Source: Streptomyces asoensis (GTDB lineage: Bacteria > Actinomycetota > Actinomycetes > Streptomycetales > Streptomycetaceae). From it: 64,000 bases of DNA. Location of the stretch: positions 2,356,001 through 2,420,000 of the forward strand of contig NZ_BNEB01000005.1 of the NCBI RefSeq assembly GCF_016860545.1, written 5' to 3'. Within the stretch, counting starts at the first letter, position 1. Every line of letters starts with the position of its first letter. This document shows positions 48,412-56,756 of the stretch, piece after piece. Made by a program: the position numbers and the translations under genes. The notes below the pieces were generated by a model. It saw only the letters and a program-made list of their open reading frames with translations. It did no database searches and was not told the origin of the DNA.

Positions 48412-48489
48412 GTGAATGATCACGGTTCACGAGGGCGGGGAGATCTCCCGGACGAGCAGTGGGCGGTGCCGGAGCCGCTGTTGCCGACG
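48412..48489 (+). mobile_element. Scar of an IS5-type transposase gene (5' end only)
   Basis: Starting from GTG 48412, 26 codons read as the characteristic N-terminus of an IS5-family (DUF4096) transposase: DLPDEQWAVPEPLLPT (usual form DLTDEQWAxLEPLLP). Similarity ends abruptly at about 48489 and the reading frame then runs into the tail of the UvrA-like gene. No inverted repeats or DDE catalytic part remain. Confidence 0.65.
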
Positions 48490-48524
48490 AGTGCCAGCGA
48501 TGCGCGGGCGCTTTCGCGCCGCCG

Positions 48525-50993
48525 TCAGGGGCGTGCGAGCCGGGCCGCGAGATAGGGCGCGGTGGCGCTGCGGCGGGACCTCGCCACCTTGGCCGGCGGG
48601 CCCGCCGCGACCACCCGTCCGCCCGCGTCGCCGCCGCCCGGCCCGAGGTCGATGACCCAGTCGGCGGTGGCGATCGTGTCCAGGTCGTGCTCGACGAGGA
48701 CGACCGTGTTGCCGGCGTCGACGAGCCGGTGCAGCTGTCGCAGCAGCAGCGCGATGTCCGCGGGGTGCAGCCCCGCCGTCGGCTCGTCGAGCAGGTAGAG
48801 CGCGTGCCCGCGGCGGGCTCGCTGCAGTTCGGTGGCCAGCTTGATGCGTTGTGCCTCACCACCGCTGAGTTCCGTCGCGGGCTGGCCCAGCCGCAGGTAG
48901 CCCAGTCCCACCTCGCGCAACGTCTCCAGACTGCGGGAGGCGGCCGGGACGGCGGACAGGAAGTCGGCGGCGGCGTCGACGGACAGCCCGAGCACCTCCG
49001 CGATGTTCTTGCCGCGGTAGGTGACTTCCAGCGTCTCGGCGTTGTACCGGGCGCCCTGGCAGGTCGGGCACGGCGCGTAGGTGCCGGGCAGGAACAGCAG
49101 TTCCACCGCGACGAATCCTTCGCCCTGGCAGGTCTCGCACCGCCCTTCGGGCACGTTGAAGGAGAACCGCCCGGCCGAGTAGCCGCGCGCCCCGGCCTCG
49201 TCCGTCGCCGCGTACAGCTTGCGCACCGCGTCGAACATCCCCGTGTACGTGGCCAGGTTGGACCGGGGAGTCCGGCCGATGGGCCGTTGGTCGACCCGGA
49301 CCAGCCGGTCGAACGACTCGATCCCCGACGCGTCCTGGACGTCGACCTCCAGCTGAGCATCCTCGGGCTCCTCGGGTGCGAGTCCGAGGTGGCCGCGGAC
49401 GACCTCGGCGAGCACCTGCGTCACCAGCGTCGACTTCCCGGAACCGGACACGCCCGTCACCGCCGTCAGTACGCACAGCGGTACGTCGACGGACACGTCG
49501 CGCAGATTGTGGCGGGAGACGCCGCTCAGGTGCAGCCAGCCGTGTGGTGCGCGCGGACGGTGCTCGAGCGGCTCGGCGCGCCCGAACAGGTACCGGCTCG
49601 TGGCCGACTCCCCGACCCGCTCGAGACCGGCGACCGGGCCGCTGTACAGCACGCGTCCGCCGCCCTCGCCCGCGCCGGGGCCGATGTCGACCACCCAGTC
49701 CGCCCGCCGTACGACGTCCATGTCGTGCTCCACGACGAACAGCGAGTTGCCGGCCGCCTTGAGGCGGTCCAGCACGTCCAGCAGCGGTTCCGCGTCAGCC
49801 GGGTGCAGGCCCGCGGAGGGTTCGTCCAGCACGTAGACGACGCCGAACAGCCCCGAGCGCAGCTGGGTGGCGATCCGCAGGCGCTGCGCCTCGCCGGGCG
49901 AGAGGGTCGTCGAGCGGCGCCCGAGGCTGAGATACCCGAGGCCCAGGTCGAGCAGTACGTCGAGCCGCGCGACCAGATCGCCGCAGATCCGGACCGCGAC
50001 CTCGGTCGTCTCGCCGGATCGGGCGGTCGACGTGGTGGCGCCGGCCTCGGACCGCGCCGCGACGGGCCGCAGCAGCGCCACGACCTCGGCGAGCGGCATC
50101 GCGTTGATCTCGGCGATGGAACGTCCGGCGAAGGTCACGGCGAGCGCCTCGGGCCGCAGTCCGCTGCCGTGGCACTCGGGGCAGGGCACGCTCCTGACGA
50201 ACCGGAGGGCCCGTTCGCGCATCTTCTCGCTCTTGGAGTCGGCGAGGACATGCATGACGTGCTTGCGGGCGCTCCAGAACTTGCCCTGGTAGCCGTAGTC
50301 GACGCGGTCCTCCTCCGGCTCGATGTACACGGAGGGCTGCTCGTCCGTGTACAGCAGCCAGTCGCGGTCCTTCTTCCTGAGCCTGCGCCACGGTCGGTCG
50401 ATGTCGATCCCCAGACCGTTCACGACACTGCGCAGGTTGGCGCCCTGCCACGCGCCCGGCCAGGCGGCGATCGCCCCCTCGCGGATGCTCAGCGAGGGGT
50501 CCGGGACGAGCAGGTCCTCGGCCACGTCGTGCACGACGCCCAGTCCGTGGCACTCCGGGCAGGCGCCGGCCGCGGTGTTGGGTGAGAACGACTCGGCCTC
50601 CAGCCGTGCGGCCCGGGGCGGATAGGTGCCGGCGCGGGAGTACAGCATGCGCAGCAGATTGGACAGCGTGGTGATGGTGCCGACCGTCGAACGCGAGCTG
50701 GGCGACCCGCGTCGCTGCTGCAGGGCCACGGCCGGTGGCAGTCCGGTGATCTCCTGCACGTGCGGTGCGCCGACCTGTTGCAGGAGCCTTCGGGCGTACG
50801 GTGCCACGGACTCGAAGTAGCGCCGCTGGGCCTCCGCGTAGAGCGTGCCGAACGCGAGCGAGGACTTGCCCGAACCGGAGACGCCGGTGAAGGCGACCAT
50901 CGCGTCCCGCGGAACGTCGACGTCGATGTTCCGCAGGTTGTTCTCACGGGCGCCCCGGACCTGCACGAAGGAATCGTTCGCGTCCTTGTTCAC
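48525..50993 (-). CDS. UvrA-like ABC ATPase lacking the UvrB-binding segment (UvrA2/DrrC type)
   Basis: Tandem ABC ATPase of 822 aa, against about 950-1000 for UvrA. Walker A motifs are GVSGSGKSS (about 39) and GVSGSGKST (about 505). Signatures are LSPGEAQRLRIATQL and LSGGEAQRIKLATEL, followed by LDEPSAGLH and LDEPTAGLH. Zinc-binding CPECHG and CETCQG motifs are kept. Between LLRMLYSRAGTY and AAGACPECHG only about 25 residues remain where UvrA has roughly 170, so the UvrB-interaction domain and the first half of the first zinc module are gone. Such paralogues are associated with DNA damage tolerance or drug (DNA-intercalator) resistance rather than normal excision repair. ATG 50993. Confidence 0.9.
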   Translation of the reverse strand: MNKDANDSFVQVRGARENNLRNIDVDVPRDAMVAFTGVSGSGKSSLAFGTLYAEAQRRYFESVAPYARRLLQQVGAPHVQEITGLPPAVALQQRRGSPSSRSTVGTITTLSNLLRMLYSRAGTYPPRAARLEAESFSPNTAAGACPECHGLGVVHDVAEDLLVPDPSLSIREGAIAAWPGAWQGANLRSVVNGLGIDIDRPWRRLRKKDRDWLLYTDEQPSVYIEPEEDRVDYGYQGKFWSARKHVMHVLADSKSEKMRERALRFVRSVPCPECHGSGLRPEALAVTFAGRSIAEINAMPLAEVVALLRPVAARSEAGATTSTARSGETTEVAVRICGDLVARLDVLLDLGLGYLSLGRRSTTLSPGEAQRLRIATQLRSGLFGVVYVLDEPSAGLHPADAEPLLDVLDRLKAAGNSLFVVEHDMDVVRRADWVVDIGPGAGEGGGRVLYSGPVAGLERVGESATSRYLFGRAEPLEHRPRAPHGWLHLSGVSRHNLRDVSVDVPLCVLTAVTGVSGSGKSTLVTQVLAEVVRGHLGLAPEEPEDAQLEVDVQDASGIESFDRLVRVDQRPIGRTPRSNLATYTGMFDAVRKLYAATDEAGARGYSAGRFSFNVPEGRCETCQGEGFVAVELLFLPGTYAPCPTCQGARYNAETLEVTYRGKNIAEVLGLSVDAAADFLSAVPAASRSLETLREVGLGYLRLGQPATELSGGEAQRIKLATELQRARRGHALYLLDEPTAGLHPADIALLLRQLHRLVDAGNTVVLVEHDLDTIATADWVIDLGPGGGDAGGRVVAAGPPAKVARSRRSATAPYLAARLARP

Positions 50994-51127
50994 CGTTCCT
51001 GATTACCTGATCGCGCCGGGAACCGCGCGGCAGGCGCCGTCACCGGGCCCGCCCACAGGAGCGTCGGGAGCATCCCGGATCCGATTTCGAGATCCGACCG
51101 TAACGCCTGCACCCGCCGGGAGGGGCC

Positions 51128-51153
51128 AGCGTGTCACGCTGTATCGGCGATAC
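51128..51153. promoter_or_regulatory. Two abutting 13-bp palindromes in a divergent promoter region
   Basis: AGCGTG-T-CACGCT (51128-51140) is followed without a gap by GTATCG-G-CGATAC (51141-51153). They lie between the UvrA-like gene and the membrane-protein gene at 51208. Likely regulator sites; the second overlaps a TGTATC that may serve as part of a -10 for the rightward gene. Confidence 0.45.
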
Positions 51154-51207
51154 CCCGGGGGCATCCTGTGGGCACGGGGCGTCGCGGGCAGCCGACGAGA
51201 AGGAGTC

Positions 51208-52341
51208 ATGCGGATGTCGTCTCAGGGCGTTACGGTCGTGACTATCCTGGCCGATCCGGACGCGCCCACGGAGATCGCGCAGCGCATGGCCCGGATACTT
51301 CCTGCTCGGCTCGCCGACAGGTCCGGCCGGGGGCGACGGTTCGACGTCGAGGTGGTCAGTGAGCCCTTCACCGCGGGGACCGAGGACCTGCCCACCCTGA
51401 TGCATCGGATCATGGACCGTGGAAGTGCGCAGAACTGGGACATCGTCGTGGCCCTCACCGACCTTCCGCTGCACTCACATGGGCGCAAGCTCGTGGTGGA
51501 TCTGAGTCACGAACACGGCTTGGCACTGCTGTCTCTTCCTACGCTGGGGGGCCTGCGGCTGCAGACGAGGGCGCGGCGGGCCGTGGAAGTAGCCGTGCTC
51601 AGTCTGGCCGGTCCGCGGGCCTCCGGGGTGGAGGGACCTGCGCAGAGTCAGCCGCTGCTGGCCCCCTTCGTCAGTCGTTTCGCGCCTATTCACCCGGGCC
51701 AGGTCGGTGCGGAGGAGACCGCTGATCTGCGGTACGTCGTCAGCGGGCCGCGCGGATACCTGAGGGTGCTCCTCGGTATGGTCCGTGCCAACCGGCCGTG
51801 GCGCTTGGTGCCGGGCCTGTCGAAAGCCCTGGCGGCCGCACTCGCCACCGGAGCCGTCGCCACCGTGAACTCCACCATCTGGAGCCTGGCCCAGTCCCTG
51901 AGCGCGCCGCGCCTCGTGATCGCCACGGTCGGATCTGTCGCACTCATGATCGGTTGGCTGATCGTGGACGCGAACCTGTGGCACCGAACGGCGGAGCACT
52001 CTCCTGAGGCGAGGCAGAGGGCGAGGCTCTACAACGTGTCGACGGTCATGACCGTGGGCATCGGGGTGCTCGTCTGCTACTTGGGTCTGATCGTCATCAA
52101 CCTGGTGTGGGCCCTGTTCATCCTCAACGGCCACGTGTTCGCCTCCACGACAGGAACCCCGCTCGACGCCGCCGAATACTGGACGTTGTCCTGGTTCGTC
52201 GCCTCGGTCGCCACCGTGGGCGGCGCGCTGGGATCAGGCCTGGAGAGCGACGAGGCGATCCGGGCAGCCGCCTACTCCAAGCGCGAACAGGAACGCCGCC
52301 GGATGCTCCAGGACGACGACGGGGACCAGGTGGTGACCTGA
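51208..52341 (+). CDS. Hypothetical membrane protein with soluble N-terminal domain
   Basis: Protein of 377 aa starting at ATG 51208 behind AGAAGGAG. The N-terminal 190 residues look soluble and alpha/beta (VTVVTILADPDAPTEIAQRMARIL … NWDIVVALTDLPL), with no enzyme motif I can name. Three or four spans follow: residues about 205-240, 245-265, 285-315 and 330-355. It ends in a charged cytoplasmic tail (KREQERRRMLQDDDGD). The gene precedes the FUSC transporter by about 400 bp on the same strand. Function not recognised. Confidence 0.75.
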   Translation: MRMSSQGVTVVTILADPDAPTEIAQRMARILPARLADRSGRGRRFDVEVVSEPFTAGTEDLPTLMHRIMDRGSAQNWDIVVALTDLPLHSHGRKLVVDLSHEHGLALLSLPTLGGLRLQTRARRAVEVAVLSLAGPRASGVEGPAQSQPLLAPFVSRFAPIHPGQVGAEETADLRYVVSGPRGYLRVLLGMVRANRPWRLVPGLSKALAAALATGAVATVNSTIWSLAQSLSAPRLVIATVGSVALMIGWLIVDANLWHRTAEHSPEARQRARLYNVSTVMTVGIGVLVCYLGLIVINLVWALFILNGHVFASTTGTPLDAAEYWTLSWFVASVATVGGALGSGLESDEAIRAAAYSKREQERRRMLQDDDGDQVVT

Positions 52342-52749
52342 GTCGGGGATTCGTCGGTGGCGGGTGGCCGATGATCGTCCACCCACGAAGACTCCGCTGA
52401 TCGATCGGTGCGTGGTTGTTTCGCGTCGGGGACCGGCGGGGACCCGGACGGCACGCCGCGTGGTCCTGCATCCGACCGGACACGGGAACGGCCACAAGCG
52501 GTAAGGGACCCGGGCCGCAGCCCCGCCGGTTCCCCCGGACCGGTCCCGGGGACGGGCGCGATCTGCCCGCGCTCCGGCCCGGCAGGACGAACGGCGTGCT
52601 TGGCAGTGTCCGCAGTGGCTGCACCCCGTCCAGCGGCTGCGGCCGCAGCCTGTTCGCAGGCCCATGTGGGAGGCTTCCTTGTCCGACCGCTGCCGCACCT
52701 CGACCAGGCCGACGCGACCCGGCAGGGCGTTGCGGCCAGGCTCAGACCC
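52342..52749. other. Intergenic/5' region before FUSC gene
   Basis: 408 bp by the start chosen here. A 6-bp stem GGGTGG/CCACCC (52362-52367 with 52379-52384) soon after the preceding stop may be a weak terminator. The FUSC reading frame stays open back to 52408, so part of this stretch could be coding if an upstream start is used. The translated composition is low-complexity and unconvincing. Confidence 0.4.
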
Positions 52750-54924
52750 GTGACGTGGCTGCGGGCCTTCGGGGAGGTCGTGCGATCCGGGCTCACGATC
52801 GAGGAGACGCGGCTGGAGCCCCTGCTCGCGTTGCGCACGGCCGCTGGGGTCGCGATCGTCGTCGGGCCGGCGCTGTGGCTGGTCTCCCCTGCGTATGCCG
52901 CGTCCGCCGCCCTCGGCGCCTACTCTGCGGGTGGGGCCACCTTCCAGCGCACCTGGCGTCCACGCAAGGTGATCGCGCTCGGCGCGGGCGCGGGCCTGGC
53001 GCTCAGCACCTTCGTGGGCTACCTGGCGGCGGGGCGACTCGTGACGTTCCTCCCGCTGCTGGCCGTATGGGCCTTCGCCGCGGGAATGGCGTGGGCCGTC
53101 GGATCGACCGCCGGGATCGTCGCGGCGACGACCGTGGGCAGCATGCTGGTGACCATCACCCTGCCCACGAGCATCGGGCGGGCCCTGGAGCACGCCGGGG
53201 TCATCGCACTCGGGGGCGCGACGCAGGCCGTGCTGATCCTGCTGTTCCCGATCCGGCGTTGGGGAGCGCATCGTGACGCGCTCGCCGACGCCCTGGCCGC
53301 CGTGGCGGACTACGCCCGCCGGTTGCGGCACGACCCGACCGCCCCGTTCGACCCGGAGCCGTTGATGACGGCCCGGGACGCGGCTGCCGTGACGCCGTCA
53401 CAGGCCCGCACCCGTCCGTCCGTCCTGCACGGCCCCCGGGGACTCGCCGAGCGCATTCGGCCGGTCGTCGCCGCGCTCGCCGACCCGGACGTGGGCGCTC
53501 CGGCGGAGGGACCCGGGCGGGACCGCGCGCGGGAGTTGCTCGACGCGGCCGCCGACGTCCTGGATGCGGTCGCCCGTTTGATCCGCCGCGGCATTCCCGC
53601 CGAGGTGCGGCCCGGGAGCTTGGACGTCCTGCGCGTCGACGAGGAGCACGAGGTGCTGGAGGGGCCCGCGCGGCAGGCCGCCGAGCGGCTCGTGGAATTG
53701 CTCGGCGAGGCGTTGGAGATCGCCGACTGCGGCGGCGCGCGCGGCAGGACGCCCACGCCGCCCGGCCCCGCGGGCACCCAGTTCCTGGTGCGCCCGACGA
53801 TGCTCCGGCTGGTCCCGGTGGTCGTTAGGGCGGTCCGCCGTGAGCTGCGGCGGGACTCGCCCGTGTTCCGGCACGCCGTCCGCTTGGCGGCGGTGGCCAC
53901 GCTCGGCTATCTGATCGCCGCCCGGCTCCCCCTGGGCCACGGCTACTGGGCGCCCATCGCCTCGGTGATGGTGATGCGGCCGGACTTCCACCGCACGTAC
54001 GCGCGTGCGGTGGCCCGTTTCGTCGGAACCCTGGCGGGGGTCGCGCTCGCCACCGGGATGGTGCGGGCTCTGGGGCCGGACGCCCATGTGTTCGGCGCGC
54101 TGGCGGTGGTCTCGGCCGGCCTGTCGTACACGCTGATCCGTACCGGCTACGCCTACTCCCAGTGCTTCACCGCCGCGTACGTCGTCTTCCTGCTCGGCAT
54201 GGGCGGCCAGGCATGGGAGCAGACAGTCCCGGAGCGGGTGGTGCTCACCCTGCTCGGCGGGGCCCTGGCGATGCTGGCGTACGTGGTGTTCCCCGCATGG
54301 GAGACACCCCGGCTGCCGGGCCGGCTTGCGGACTGGCTCGCAGCCAACGGCCACTACGCGGCCGCGGTGCTCCGCAACTACGCCGAACCGAACCGAGAGC
54401 ATCACACCGACATGCGCAGGGCACTGCTGGCGAGCAGGGAGGCACGTGCCGCCTGGCAGGAGACATACGACCGGGCAAGGCAGGAACCGGTCCGCCCCAG
54501 GGGACTGACGTCGCGCGAGGCGCAGGAGGCGCAGGAGGCGCTCAAAGGGTTCGGCCGCGCGGCGATGCTCATGGAGAGCCACGTCCCGCAGGCCGACAGC
54601 CGTGTCGTCCCCGGGGCTGAGCGGTTCGCCGAAGCCCTGGAGACGGACACCGCGAAGGCGGCAGTCGCCGTGCGCGAGCACAGAAATCCGGACTGGGGAC
54701 GCGTGGAGGAGGCGCTCCACGCGTGGGAGGACGCCGCCGGCTATGGGAGCCCGGTCGTGCGGCGCGAGGCGGAGCTGCAAAAACGGGCCTTGGAAGACCT
54801 CGCGACAGCGGTGAGCCGCACACCCCTGGAACGGGACGTCGGCTCTGCTCGTGAGGAGCAGCGGGTGCAAGCCGCCGTGGCGGCGGAAGGTGACGGATCA
54901 GGACCCGCGCACCAGGGTGGGTGA
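52750..54924 (+). CDS. FUSC-family membrane transporter
   Basis: Aromatic-acid-exporter/fusaric-acid-resistance-like protein of about 724 aa with two membrane bundles. The first covers residues 25-190 (LRTAAGVAIVVGPALWLVSP … VIALGGATQAVLILLFPI). A cytoplasmic alpha-helical region (about 195-370) separates it from the second bundle at about 380-520 (LAAVATLGYLIAARLPLGHGYWAPIASVMVM, YSQCFTAAYVVFLLGM). A long soluble C-terminal helix domain completes the protein. The paired YWAPI/MRPDF block in the second bundle is typical of FUSC. GTG 52750 is a guess; the frame is open further upstream. Possibly exports toxic aromatic or weak-acid compounds. Last gene of the proposed island. Confidence 0.82.
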   Translation: MTWLRAFGEVVRSGLTIEETRLEPLLALRTAAGVAIVVGPALWLVSPAYAASAALGAYSAGGATFQRTWRPRKVIALGAGAGLALSTFVGYLAAGRLVTFLPLLAVWAFAAGMAWAVGSTAGIVAATTVGSMLVTITLPTSIGRALEHAGVIALGGATQAVLILLFPIRRWGAHRDALADALAAVADYARRLRHDPTAPFDPEPLMTARDAAAVTPSQARTRPSVLHGPRGLAERIRPVVAALADPDVGAPAEGPGRDRARELLDAAADVLDAVARLIRRGIPAEVRPGSLDVLRVDEEHEVLEGPARQAAERLVELLGEALEIADCGGARGRTPTPPGPAGTQFLVRPTMLRLVPVVVRAVRRELRRDSPVFRHAVRLAAVATLGYLIAARLPLGHGYWAPIASVMVMRPDFHRTYARAVARFVGTLAGVALATGMVRALGPDAHVFGALAVVSAGLSYTLIRTGYAYSQCFTAAYVVFLLGMGGQAWEQTVPERVVLTLLGGALAMLAYVVFPAWETPRLPGRLADWLAANGHYAAAVLRNYAEPNREHHTDMRRALLASREARAAWQETYDRARQEPVRPRGLTSREAQEAQEALKGFGRAAMLMESHVPQADSRVVPGAERFAEALETDTAKAAVAVREHRNPDWGRVEEALHAWEDAAGYGSPVVRREAELQKRALEDLATAVSRTPLERDVGSAREEQRVQAAVAAEGDGSGPAHQGG

Positions 54925-55123
54925 CGAAGTCGGCCACGGGGAGCGCCTCGCCTCCTGGAGCGGCAAGCAGTCTCCCCGGCGCGCTCTCAGACAACGCCTC
55001 GATCACTACGCCTCGCTCCTGTCAAAGGCCTGCGATGCAGAAAGATCCTTGAACATCGACGTCAGCGCGGCCATGGTCCGACCTCCCCGCTCCATGGCCC
55101 TGTCCGACCATGGAACGATCTTG

Positions 55124-55133
55124 GTGACAACTA
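55124..55133 (-). repeat. TAGTTGNCAC motif, right copy 1
   Basis: Minus-strand TAGTTGTCAC. Points toward the island interior, opposite to the left-end copies at 30057 and 30135. Confidence 0.4.
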
Positions 55134-55143
55134 TCGCGCCTAT

Positions 55144-55153
55144 GTGACAACTA
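55144..55153 (-). repeat. TAGTTGNCAC motif, right copy 2
   Basis: Minus-strand TAGTTGTCAC, identical to copy 1 and 20 bp away in the same orientation. Confidence 0.4.
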
Positions 55154-55188
55154 AAGTGCTTGGTCACAACAGTAAGGGAAGTGACTGG

Positions 55189-56439
55189 TCAGAGGCCCGC
55201 GATGGCGTTCCAGCGCTTGGCGAACTCCAGCCGTTCCGTGGAGGTGATGTCCCGCGCGATGGCGAGCCGGCCGCGCATCGCGGTGTCCGGGAAGATCAGC
55301 GGGTTCTCCGCGAGGGCCGCCGTCTCCTCGTCGTCGGAGTCGGCCAGGACCGCCTGCGCGGCGGGCACCGGGCAGACGTAGTTGACCCAGGCCGCGAGCT
55401 CGGCGGCGACCTCCGGCCGGTAGTAGTGGTCGATCAGTTTCTCGGCGTTCGCCTTGTGCCGGGCGAGGTCGGGGATCATCAGGGACTCCGCCCACAGCTC
55501 GGCGCCCTCCTCGGGCACCACGAAGCGGATGTCGGGGTTGTCGGCCTGGAGCTGGATGACGTCACCCGAGTACGCCTGGCAGGCCAGGACGTCTCCGCCG
55601 ACCAGGTCCTTGGTGTAGTCGTTGCCGGTGAAGCGGCGTATCTGGCCGCGGCCGACCTGCTTCTCCACCTCGTCGCACACCTGGTGGAAGTCGTCGGCGG
55701 TCCACCGGGTGACGTCGACGCCGTTGCCCTGCATCAGCAGCGCGAACGCCTCGTCCAGGCCGGACAGGAGCGTCACCCGGCCCCTGAGGTCGTCCGCCCA
55801 CAGCTCCGAGACGCTGCGTATCTCCCGGCCCAGTTTCCGCCGGTTGTAGGCGATGCCGGTGATGCCGGACTGCCACGGCACGCTGCACATCCGGCCGGGG
55901 TCGAAGGCGGGCGACCGCAGCAACGGGTCGAGGTACCGGGTGACATGGGGCTGCGCGGCCCGGTCCATCTCCTGCACCCAGCCGAGCCGGACGAACCGGG
56001 CGCACATCCAGTCGCTGATGACGATCAGGTCCCTGCCGGTCTGCTGATGGTTCATCAGCGCGGGGCTGACCTTGCCGAAGAACTCGTCGTTGTCGTTGAT
56101 CTCCTCGACGTAGTCGACGGAGATGCCCGTCTCCCGCTCGAAGGCGTCGAGCGTCGGCCGCGCGGCCGCGTCCTCGTCGTCGGTGTCGATGTAGAGGGGC
56201 CAGTTGGACCAGGTCAGCCGCTTGTCCTCGGCGGAGAGGTCGGCCGCGCCGCGGTCACCGGGCTGTACGTAGGCGGCCCGCACCCCGCAGCCGGTGAGGG
56301 CCGCGAGCGCGGCGGCGCCACCGGCGCCGCGCAGCAGGGACCGACGGGAGACGGCACGGGGAAACGAAGGATTCCGGGACACCCGAGCAGCATCCCGCGC
56401 ACCCCCACCCCCGAACAATCGACGCACCGTCAACCCCAC
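55189..56439 (-). CDS. Orphan PotD-type polyamine-binding lipoprotein
   Basis: Second spermidine/putrescine-binding protein of the window (416 aa). Tat-like VSRRSLLRGA and lipobox ALTGC near residue 51. It shares WSNWPLYID, INDNDEFFGK and RRFTGNDYTKDL blocks with the PotD at 19601 but is clearly diverged. No permease or ATPase genes accompany it, so it must feed the PotABC-like system encoded at 16721-19604 or act as a sensor. GTG 56439 gives the longest form; GTG 56382 (SRNPSFPRAVSRRSLL) is an equally good start with a shorter signal. The gene follows an aldehyde dehydrogenase on the same strand across a repeat-filled 317-bp gap. Confidence 0.87.
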   Translation of the reverse strand: MGLTVRRLFGGGGARDAARVSRNPSFPRAVSRRSLLRGAGGAAALAALTGCGVRAAYVQPGDRGAADLSAEDKRLTWSNWPLYIDTDDEDAAARPTLDAFERETGISVDYVEEINDNDEFFGKVSPALMNHQQTGRDLIVISDWMCARFVRLGWVQEMDRAAQPHVTRYLDPLLRSPAFDPGRMCSVPWQSGITGIAYNRRKLGREIRSVSELWADDLRGRVTLLSGLDEAFALLMQGNGVDVTRWTADDFHQVCDEVEKQVGRGQIRRFTGNDYTKDLVGGDVLACQAYSGDVIQLQADNPDIRFVVPEEGAELWAESLMIPDLARHKANAEKLIDHYYRPEVAAELAAWVNYVCPVPAAQAVLADSDDEETAALAENPLIFPDTAMRGRLAIARDITSTERLEFAKRWNAIAGL

Positions 56440-56756
56440 CCACCCCCACCGGACACCTTGTCCACCCCAAGACGAACGCCCCCCGCTCCCGAAGAAGCAA
56501 GGACCGAACTCCCCCCAGGGGCGCGGACTTCGCCCACACTCCCGACAAACGGCGACCCACCCCCTTTAGGGGCGCGGGGAACTGCGCGAATCACCCCCAC
56601 CGACCCGCACCCACCCGCAAAGAAAACGGCCCCCGCTCCCGAAGAAACGAGGACCGAACTCCCCTGGGGGCGCGGGGAACTGCGCACATCACTCACACCG
56701 ACCCGCACCCACCAGACGGCCCCACCCGAAGAAGGACCCGCCCACCCAGCGGAGCG
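56440..56756. repeat. Intergenic region with Streptomyces-type GC-rich repeats
   Basis: Contains two copies of a unit CCCGCTCCCGAAGAA…GAGGACCGAACTCCCC (56483-56518 and 56633-56665, a few differences). Two copies of GGGGCGCGGGGAACTGCGC (56569-56587 and 56667-56685) are each followed by an ACCGACCCGCACCCACC-like stretch. The GGGGCGCGGGGAACTGCGC element is scattered through intergenic regions of many Streptomyces genomes (from memory). Its function is unknown; it can fold and may affect transcript ends. Confidence 0.7.

Larger units (their letters stand above)
54925..55188. other. Right boundary region of the stress island
   Basis: 264 bp between convergent genes. The part at 55030-55190 is noticeably less GC-rich. 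It holds two direct copies of GTGACAACTA 20 bp apart (55124-55133, 55144-55153), which are the reverse complement of the TAGTTGNCAC motif seen at the left boundary. A related TGGTCACAAC follows at 55161-55170. No gene recognised. Confidence 0.45.
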
